Source of the DNA: Candidatus Aerophobota bacterium
GTDB taxonomy: Bacteria; Aerophobota; Aerophobia; Aerophobales; JAGGXI01
Length of the DNA stretch: 37,527 bases
Assembly: GCA_021163155.1 (NCBI GenBank)
Contig: JAGGXI010000056.1
Coordinates: 1-37,527, forward strand
Direction of reading: 5' to 3'
The translations under genes and the position numbers were made by a program. Numbering within the stretch: position 1 is the first letter of the stretch; every line of letters starts with the position of its first letter. This document shows positions 31,100 through 37,527 of this stretch, one piece after another. Below the pieces are notes generated by a model. The model was not told the DNA's origin. It searched no databases and saw only the letters and a program-made list of their open reading frames with translations.

Positions 31100-34000
31100 A
31101 TGAATTCAAAAAGGAAAGATAAATACTTATTAGGACTTGATTTAGGTTCTATAAGTGTGAACGCTATAATTATAGATAAAGAAGGGAAAATTGCTTATGA
31201 GGAGGGTTATACCCGACATAATGGTAAGCCCCTGGAGACAGCCTACCAAATTGTAAAAAAAATAGCTAAAATGTATTATTTTGAACATATAGGAGTTACT
31301 GGTTCCAATGGAGAGCATCTTAGTAAAGAATGGGATATTCCTTATTTAGAGGAAGTAATAGCTCAGGCTAAGGGTATTTACCATCTCCATCCTGAAGTAA
31401 AGACAGTTATAGATATAGGGGGAGGCGACGCCAAATTTATTACCCTTAATGAGAGAGGAGAAGTAAAGGATTTCGGGATGAATAGTAGTTGTGCTTCTGG
31501 AACAGGCTCTTTTTTAGACCAGCAGGCAAAAAGGTTAGGGCTGAATATAGAAAATGAATTTGCAGAAGAGGCTTTAAAATCTACCAATCCTGCTCGTATT
31601 GCTGGAAGATGTGCTGTATTTGCTAAGACAGATATGATTCATCTCCAACAAAAAGCTACTCCTAATAGGGATATAACTATGGGGTTATGTGAAGCTTTAG
31701 CCAGAAGCTATAAGAGTAGTATTGCTCGAGGGAAAAGCTTTATCTCTCCTATATCATTTCAGGGAGGGGTAGCTGCCAATAAGGCAATGGTTGTTGCTTT
31801 TAGAAAAGTTTTAAAAGGTAAAGAGATAATCGTTTCTGAACATCATTACTCTATAGGAGCTTTAGGGGCAGCACTTTTTTTAAGGGAAAATAACGAGAAG
31901 AAAAAATTTGATTTATCAAATTTAAAAAAAGAGTTTTCCTTAAGCAGAGAGAGCGAAGCTTTGCCAAAACTCTCCTTAAATTATCAAGAAGAAAAATCTT
32001 ACTTAAAAGAAAAGTTTTATGATTTTGACGGAAATGGAGAGTTGATAGATGCTTATATAGGTATAGATATAGGCTCTGTAAGCACCAATGTAGCAGTAAT
32101 CGATAAAAAGAAGCGCCTTTTAGCTAAAAGTTATCTTCCCACTGCAGGAAAACCTATTGATGCTATGCAAAAGGGGTTAAAAGAGGTTAGAGATATTGTG
32201 GAAGGAAAAGTAAGAATCAAGGGAGTGGGAACTACAGGCTCGGGTAGATATATGATCGGAGCTTTTGTAGGAGCAGATGTAATTAAAAATGAGATTACAT
32301 CTCAAGCTAAGGGAGCATTAAATGTTAACTCAAATGTAGATACAATATTTGAAATTGGAGGTCAGGATTCAAAATATATCAGTTTAAAGAATGGAGTAAT
32401 AGTTGATTTCACCATGAATAAAGCCTGTGCTGCAGGCACAGGTTCCTTTCTTGAAGAACAGGCTGAAGGATTAAAGATAAATATTAAAAGAGAATTTGAA
32501 AAGATAGCTTTTTCCAGTGATAGTCCAGCCAATTTAGGCGATAGATGCACTGTATTTATGGAGTCCTCTTTATTTGAGCATCTTCAAAGGGGAGTTCCTG
32601 TCCCCAATTTAGTAGCAGGTTTAGCTTATTCCATAGCTTATAACTATTTAAATAAGGTAGTAGAAAATAGGAGAATAGGAGAGAATATCTTTTTTCAAGG
32701 AGGAACAGCCTGTAATAAATCTGTAGTAGCTGCTTTTGAGAATATTTTAAAAAGAAAAATAACTGTTCCTCCACATAATGAGGTTTTAGGAGCAATTGGA
32801 GTAGCTATTGTGGCTATGGAAGAGAAGATTAAGAAAAGCAAATTTAAAGGGTTCAGTTTAAGTGATGTAAGTTATAGAATGGAGTCTTTCGAGTGCCAGG
32901 ATTGTCCCAACCATTGCAAAGTTAACCAGGTTTGGATTAAAGGGAAGGAGAAACCCTTAACTTATGGCGATAGATGTGGTAAATATAGTGAAAAAGAGGG
33001 AAGAGCAAAAACGAAAAGTGTGCCAAATTTATTTAAAGAAAGAGATAAATTATTATTTTATAGAAGAAAGAAAAAAGGACAAAAAGGGAAAATTGGTATA
33101 CCTCGCGCTCTTTATAATTTTGAACTCTTTCCTTTGTGGGAAAATTTCTTTACAGAATTAGGCTATGAAGTTGTTCTCTCAGACAAAACTAACGATATAA
33201 TTATAGATAGGGGAGTAGAAATAGTGGTTGGTGAACCCTGTTTTCCTATCAAAGTTGCTCATGGTCATATATTAAATCTTTTGGAGAAGAGGATAGATTA
33301 TATATTTTTGCCAAGTTTGATTGACTTAAAAAAAACTGATGAAAATCTAAAAAGAAGCTATAATTGTCCCTGGTCTCAATCTCTTCCTTATTCCGTTAAT
33401 TCAGTTATTAATAGAAAAGAGTACCCAGTTAAATTTCTTGAGCCTGAGATATCTTTAAGGGTAGGGGTAGAAAAAGCCTTAAATAAGATAGGAAAAGAGC
33501 TTGGAGAAAAACCATCTAATATTAAAAAGGCTATTGAGGTGGCTGAGGAAGCTCAATCTCAATTTTACAGGGATTTAAAAAAGAAAGGGAAAGAGGTATT
33601 AAAAAATTTAAAAGGAAAGAAAGCCTTTATTTTAGTTTCTCGACCTTATAATGGATGCGATCCGGGGTTAAATTTGGATATAGTTGAGAAGATGAGAGAT
33701 TTAGGAATGCTGGCTATTCCTATGGATTTTTTAAATTTATCTTTTTTCCCTATTTATGAAGATTATCCTAATATGTATTGGGGATATGGGCAAAGGATTA
33801 TTGCTGCAGCCAAAGCAATTAAGAGTACTAATAATCTTTATTCTATATATATTACCAATTTTGGTTGTGGGCCAGATTCTTTTATTACCAAATACTTTGA
33901 TGAAGAGATGGATAGACCCTGGTTAGAACTCCAAATAGATGAGCATAGCGCAGAGGCTGGTATCATTACTCGGTTAGAAGCTTTTCTGGATAGTATTAAA

Positions 34001-35278
34001 AACAAGAAAATCGGAAAAAAGAAAAAATTTAAAAGCCCCGAAAAATTAACTTTAAAGGACGAGCAAAGGACAATCTATATCCCTTATATGGATGACCATT
34101 CTTATGCTCTGGAAGCTGCTCTGAAGGCACTGGGCAAAAAAGCAAAAGTTATGGAGGTTAGTGACTCAGATTCTCTGCAAAGAGGACAGAGATATACCAG
34201 TGGCAAAGAATGCTATCCTTGCGTTTTAACTACAGGGGATATGCTTAAAGTGATAAGTAAGAATGGACATCACCCTGAAAATATTGCTTTTTTTATGGGA
34301 ACAGCACAAGGTCCTTGTAGGTTTGGACAATATTATGATTTTCAAAGATATCTTTTAAAAAGGCTTGGTTATTCAGATATTCCTATAATTTCTCTTGATT
34401 CAGAAAATAGCTATGGAGGCTATGGAGTAAAATTTACTAAATTAGCCTGGGAGGGCATCGCAGCTATAGATATATTAAGAAAGGTTCAAAGAATTATAAG
34501 GGCAGATGAAATAAACAGAGGAGAAACAAATAAAGTATATTTAAAGTATAGAGATAAAGTTCGCCAGATAATTAGCGAAGGAAAAAGTGTAACAAATATA
34601 ATGAAAGAGGCAGCCAAAGCTTTTGGGAAAATAGATAGAGAGAATAAAGATAAACCTGTAGTGACAATAGTAGGAGAAATATATATAAGGCATAATCCTT
34701 ATGCTAATGAGTTTCTCATAGATGAATTAGAGAAATTAGGGCTAAAGGTTGAATTAGCCTCTATGAGAGAGTGGTTTATGTATACCAATGAGGTGCATAA
34801 AATAGTTGCCTTAACTGAAGAAGGTTGGTGGGAGTTAATTAAAAATAGAGTAAGAAATCTATTTCAAAGAAAAATTGAAGAAAGACTTGATGCTCCTTTT
34901 AAATCTTTAACGAAGGGATATGAGGAACCAGATGTAAGTGAAGTCCTTACTTTAGGAGAAAAGTATGTAGATAGATCTTTAAGGGGAGAAGCTATCTTAA
35001 CCATAGGAAAAACTATACACTCCATAAAAAGGGGTAGGGATGGGGTAGTGAATGTGATGCCTTTTACCTGCATGCCGGGGAATATATCTTCCGCTGTAAT
35101 TCCTCAGATAGAGAAAGATTATCCTGATTTTCCTATTCTTAGCTTATCTTACGATGGTTCTCGTCAAGCTAATTATTTAAACAAGGTAAGGACATTTGCT
35201 TTTCAGGTGTATAGCCATCATAGAAAATCAGTAAATAGTAAGAAGAGGCTAAACCCAGGATTTCAATTACGAGAATGA
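31100..35278 (+). CDS. Giant acyl-CoA dehydratase activase (two BcrAD/BadFG domains, DUF2229, HgdB-like)
   Basis: 1392 residues. Two ASKHA ATPase domains in tandem: LGLDLGSISVNAI with SCASGTGSF and GRCAVF (C131, C171), and IGIDIGSVSTNVA (321-333) with ACAAGTGSF and DRCTVF (C443, C483). Each Cys pair is of the kind that bridges a [4Fe-4S] cluster between activase subunits. A cysteine knot CQDCPNHC (599-606), a DUF2229 region from about 660 (IGIPRALYNFE, GEPCFPIKVAHGH) and an HgdB-like C-terminal half (RPYNGCDPG, NFGCGPDSF, GKECYPC, GPCRFGQY) follow. HgdC-type activases use ATP to send single electrons to 2-hydroxyacyl-CoA dehydratases or benzoyl-CoA reductases. The role of the fused giants is unknown. 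GGAGG at 8 nt. Confidence 0.88.
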   Translation: MNSKRKDKYLLGLDLGSISVNAIIIDKEGKIAYEEGYTRHNGKPLETAYQIVKKIAKMYYFEHIGVTGSNGEHLSKEWDIPYLEEVIAQAKGIYHLHPEVKTVIDIGGGDAKFITLNERGEVKDFGMNSSCASGTGSFLDQQAKRLGLNIENEFAEEALKSTNPARIAGRCAVFAKTDMIHLQQKATPNRDITMGLCEALARSYKSSIARGKSFISPISFQGGVAANKAMVVAFRKVLKGKEIIVSEHHYSIGALGAALFLRENNEKKKFDLSNLKKEFSLSRESEALPKLSLNYQEEKSYLKEKFYDFDGNGELIDAYIGIDIGSVSTNVAVIDKKKRLLAKSYLPTAGKPIDAMQKGLKEVRDIVEGKVRIKGVGTTGSGRYMIGAFVGADVIKNEITSQAKGALNVNSNVDTIFEIGGQDSKYISLKNGVIVDFTMNKACAAGTGSFLEEQAEGLKINIKREFEKIAFSSDSPANLGDRCTVFMESSLFEHLQRGVPVPNLVAGLAYSIAYNYLNKVVENRRIGENIFFQGGTACNKSVVAAFENILKRKITVPPHNEVLGAIGVAIVAMEEKIKKSKFKGFSLSDVSYRMESFECQDCPNHCKVNQVWIKGKEKPLTYGDRCGKYSEKEGRAKTKSVPNLFKERDKLLFYRRKKKGQKGKIGIPRALYNFELFPLWENFFTELGYEVVLSDKTNDIIIDRGVEIVVGEPCFPIKVAHGHILNLLEKRIDYIFLPSLIDLKKTDENLKRSYNCPWSQSLPYSVNSVINRKEYPVKFLEPEISLRVGVEKALNKIGKELGEKPSNIKKAIEVAEEAQSQFYRDLKKKGKEVLKNLKGKKAFILVSRPYNGCDPGLNLDIVEKMRDLGMLAIPMDFLNLSFFPIYEDYPNMYWGYGQRIIAAAKAIKSTNNLYSIYITNFGCGPDSFITKYFDEEMDRPWLELQIDEHSAEAGIITRLEAFLDSIKNKKIGKKKKFKSPEKLTLKDEQRTIYIPYMDDHSYALEAALKALGKKAKVMEVSDSDSLQRGQRYTSGKECYPCVLTTGDMLKVISKNGHHPENIAFFMGTAQGPCRFGQYYDFQRYLLKRLGYSDIPIISLDSENSYGGYGVKFTKLAWEGIAAIDILRKVQRIIRADEINRGETNKVYLKYRDKVRQIISEGKSVTNIMKEAAKAFGKIDRENKDKPVVTIVGEIYIRHNPYANEFLIDELEKLGLKVELASMREWFMYTNEVHKIVALTEEGWWELIKNRVRNLFQRKIEERLDAPFKSLTKGYEEPDVSEVLTLGEKYVDRSLRGEAILTIGKTIHSIKRGRDGVVNVMPFTCMPGNISSAVIPQIEKDYPDFPILSLSYDGSRQANYLNKVRTFAFQVYSHHRKSVNSKKRLNPGFQLRE

Positions 35279-35284
35279 AAAATC

Positions 35285-36460
35285 TTACTTCAGATTCAGG
35301 TAAGATTGAACTATATCCTTAGACCATCTTCTATAATCTTTAAGATGCCAATCCTTTTTTGACCCTTCTTTTCCCATAGCTAAATCTTTAATGCCGCACC
35401 TTGCATCTGTGCAATAAAGGCAATTTCCTTTGCATTTACAGGCAGGATAAAATTTTCCTCTCTCTCTTTTGTATACAGGTATATCTATTCCTTCACAATT
35501 GTACGAGCTCATAAATTCCTTATTTAATCCTTTAATTTCCCCATTTTTAATCTCGTATTCCATACATAGGGCAAAAGTTAAATTTCTTCTCTCACAAATA
35601 TTGCGTAAAGAGTCAAATATTCTTTTTCGATAGTCTATGTTAGCATGGAGAGAAGTACCTATATTTTCTTTATAGAGTCTTTGGTGGTTCCACTTCATTC
35701 CTGTCCCAAAGTATTTTTCTAAATTAGAAAAGATACTATTCTTAATCTTAAGAGGGATGTCTAAAACACTGGCAATAATATGGGTAACTCCCTTTGACTT
35801 AGCTCTTTCTATTATTTCCGTTAAATCCTTTATCTTATCAGTAATATAAGGTAAGATTGGGTCGATACGGCAAACAGCGAAAATTCCTTTTTTAGCTAAT
35901 CTTTCAAAATTCTTAAATAAAATTTCTGTTGAAGCACCATTGGGAGAAAGGATTTTTCTTAAATTCTCATGAGGCGTAAGGATGGAGACCTGCCCAAAAG
36001 AATGTTTTTGCTCCTTCATCAGTTCTAACACTTCTTGAGGGATTTTAGCTTTGGTAATAAACTCAATGGGGATATTTTTTTCTATGAATACTTTTATTAT
36101 ATTTTCTGAAAGATGATATTTTTCATTTAACTTTTGAAAAGGGTCTGTCACCGGGCTTAAGTAGCCACAGGAAGCAACATTAATAGAATCGAGCTGTTTA
36201 GCAATACTTTTGTCAAAATCCTTTGCTACAGTGATAACGCCTTTTTCTCTAAATATCTGGAAGTATCCAGGGAAAGCAAGACTGTAGCAGAAAAAGCATC
36301 CTATTCCACATCCATTATATGGATTAATAAGCATCCTCTCAGAAGTGCATTCTCTTTTCCCTGGCCACCATCCATGAAGTTCCTTTTTTGTAGAAATGAG
36401 AATGTGCCTTTGCGGCTTATCTATAATCTTATAATCCTTTTTATTTATTCTGATTTTCAT
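35285..36460 (-). CDS. SPL-like radical SAM protein with C-terminal cysteine cluster
   Basis: 391 residues. The radical SAM cluster motif is C51-x3-C55-x2-C58 in NGCGIGCFFCY, and INPYNGC before it places the protein with spore photoproduct lyase-related radical SAM proteins (Rv2578c-type). After the barrel (about 45-300) a second cysteine group appears near the C-terminus, CKCKGNCLYCTDARC, probably an auxiliary iron-sulfur site. Substrate unknown. No clear ribosome site before the ATG; it lies 20 bp after the DUF1464 gene and may rely on coupling. It converges on the activase gene with a 6-bp gap. Confidence 0.8.
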   Translation of the reverse strand: MKIRINKKDYKIIDKPQRHILISTKKELHGWWPGKRECTSERMLINPYNGCGIGCFFCYSLAFPGYFQIFREKGVITVAKDFDKSIAKQLDSINVASCGYLSPVTDPFQKLNEKYHLSENIIKVFIEKNIPIEFITKAKIPQEVLELMKEQKHSFGQVSILTPHENLRKILSPNGASTEILFKNFERLAKKGIFAVCRIDPILPYITDKIKDLTEIIERAKSKGVTHIIASVLDIPLKIKNSIFSNLEKYFGTGMKWNHQRLYKENIGTSLHANIDYRKRIFDSLRNICERRNLTFALCMEYEIKNGEIKGLNKEFMSSYNCEGIDIPVYKRERGKFYPACKCKGNCLYCTDARCGIKDLAMGKEGSKKDWHLKDYRRWSKDIVQSYLNLK

Positions 36461-36480
36461 TATTGAGAAAGCTATATTTT

Positions 36481-37521
36481 TTATTCTTTAAAATAGATGT
36501 AATCATAAATTGTGCCTCTTGCTTCTTGAAGCTTTAAGGAATCCACAATTCCTTTATATTTGCCGCCCAACAGTCCATTTCCTATAATGCAAGAACCTTC
36601 AGCGGCCTCCTTAGCCATTTTTCCTCTTTTTCTTACTTTTCTGATAGAGCCAAATGGAGAAAGCTCCCTTTTAAGCTCTCTCGTTATCTCTGGTATTTGA
36701 GCAAGCCTGCCCGAGAGTAATATTTCTTTAGAATTTTTAGCTGAGGTATCCATTATAGCTACACTTTTTGCTACACTTTCAATTAGCATATTCCATGCCG
36801 TTAAATATTTCTTATAGTTTTTGGCTAATTTTTGGGGAGTAATCTCTTCTTCCCCAGATACGTATTTAGCCCCACCTGTAAAAATTGATGAATGAGTAAA
36901 TTTACCCAATCGTGTAGCAAGGTCTGAATCAAGAGCACCCAGACTTAAGAATCCCGGTCCTCCCGAGCTTCCCCCAATCCCATCTACAATTTTCCCTTTC
37001 TTTACTCCTATAACAGCGGTAAAAGCATATCCCATCTCTACTAAAATAAAAGATGTATCCTTATAATCTATTTTTTTTAATTCTGCCTCATCTTTCATAG
37101 CCAATGCTACAGAGCATACTTTATCGGCTGTTCCCATATCCATCTTATTTATCTTTCTGTGTAAGGGGACGGTGGGAAGATGAATAACTCCGGGAGTAAA
37201 ATAGACAGGAAGCTCTTTTTGCTTCATTAAATTGAGGAGCTCTATAATGCCCTTATTTACAGATACTCTCTTCTCTTCCGGAGGTAAGATGAGGGATATC
37301 TCTTTTTGAGTGAGGTTTTGGATAGGGGTCAGGGGAAGACCATACCCTGAAGGTCCCACGATTATATCTATTGGCTTGAGGGGTTCAATAATATTTATTA
37401 AACTCTCTGGATTTTCAGCGACCTCCATTGAGGGAATGGATAAATCCAGAATTACCTTTTCATCTTCTATTCCCATAATATCAAAGCTTTTGGTCCCAGG
37501 GTCTATACCTATAACTTTCAT
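36481..37521 (-). CDS. DUF1464 family protein, predicted acid kinase fold
   Basis: 346 residues of the ASKHA superfamily: VIGIDPGTKSFDIMGIED at the N-terminus (phosphate 1), SFILVEMGYAFTAVIGVKKG (phosphate 2) and GGSSGGPGF, and EILLSGRLAQIP in the second lobe. COG2441/DUF1464 proteins have been predicted to be butyrate-type kinases and are mainly archaeal; the bacterial occurrence hints at transfer or an unusual lineage. The ATG is 6 bp from the window edge, so upstream signals cannot be judged. Likely first gene of an operon with the radical SAM gene. Confidence 0.75.
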   Translation of the reverse strand: MKVIGIDPGTKSFDIMGIEDEKVILDLSIPSMEVAENPESLINIIEPLKPIDIIVGPSGYGLPLTPIQNLTQKEISLILPPEEKRVSVNKGIIELLNLMKQKELPVYFTPGVIHLPTVPLHRKINKMDMGTADKVCSVALAMKDEAELKKIDYKDTSFILVEMGYAFTAVIGVKKGKIVDGIGGSSGGPGFLSLGALDSDLATRLGKFTHSSIFTGGAKYVSGEEEITPQKLAKNYKKYLTAWNMLIESVAKSVAIMDTSAKNSKEILLSGRLAQIPEITRELKRELSPFGSIRKVRKRGKMAKEAAEGSCIIGNGLLGGKYKGIVDSLKLQEARGTIYDYIYFKE

Positions 37522-37527
37522 TTTTTC

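Noticed and set aside
1-37527. tRNA and rRNA genes
   Set aside because: I saw no cloverleaf, GTTCRANNC box or rRNA core sequence in reading both strands; no tool scan was possible.

Overview
The window is an AT-rich stretch of a bacterial chromosome. Shine-Dalgarno sites (AGGAG/GGAGG) and sigma70-type promoters are easy to see. The gene content fits an uncultivated strict anaerobe: a TRAP transporter, an MtaA-like zinc methyltransferase, a giant ATP-dependent CoA-dehydratase activase, a 4Fe-4S polyferredoxin, a radical-SAM enzyme, and a DUF1464 kinase-fold protein more usual in archaea. Candidate phyla such as Atribacterota or Aerophobota are plausible, but this is inference; no marker gene fixes the taxonomy.

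Left half (about 350-17640): a defence island, almost entirely on the minus strand and bounded by two same-orientation copies of one MITE-like element (126-346 and 17644-17922). Going down the minus strand from its right edge it holds: a RHH/PIN toxin-antitoxin pair with a clear promoter; a scar zone in which an Mre11/SbcD-like nuclease gene lies between 30-bp direct repeats that split an older gene; a broken phospholipase-D-type helicase N-terminus; a tightly overlapping operon of MNT nucleotidyltransferase, SNF2-like helicase with DUF3883, DUF1156 DNA methyltransferase and DUF499 ATPase; hicB with a frameshifted hicA; an IS3 remnant; an unrecognised 402-residue protein with a nine-cysteine tail; and a RecQ/phosphoribosyltransferase plus DprA-like pair that matches PsyrTA/RqlHI. 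That last pair is enclosed by an imperfect inverted repeat of about 40 bp. The helicase-methylase-ATPase operon resembles what has been called Hma-type or DUF499/DUF1156 anti-phage loci, here with an MNT protein as its first gene.

Middle (about 17900-25100): a membrane polyferredoxin; a truncated DUF1670 gene; a double-receiver response regulator whose second receiver has Glu in place of the phospho-accepting Asp; and a DUF523-HAD-secreted protein operon. The secreted protein appears to be an NlpC/P60-like cysteine hydrolase whose Cys and His halves are separated by a beta-propeller-like insert. A HepT/HEPN fragment overlaps its stop codon.

Right half (about 25100-35280): a GntR/FadR regulator behind a consensus promoter, a complete DctP-DctQ-DctM TRAP transporter, an MtaA/CmuA-type methyltransferase and a 1392-residue activase/HgdB-like protein, all on the plus strand. 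Four of the five gaps from gntR to the activase carry members of one palindromic repeat family, and the full-length copies end in GATTCGGCAA inverted repeats. I infer a regulon for uptake and corrinoid- or CoA-dependent breakdown of an unknown organic acid. The right edge holds a minus-strand pair, DUF1464 and an SPL-like radical SAM protein, convergent with the activase. The left edge clips the start of a fumarylacetoacetate-hydrolase family gene.
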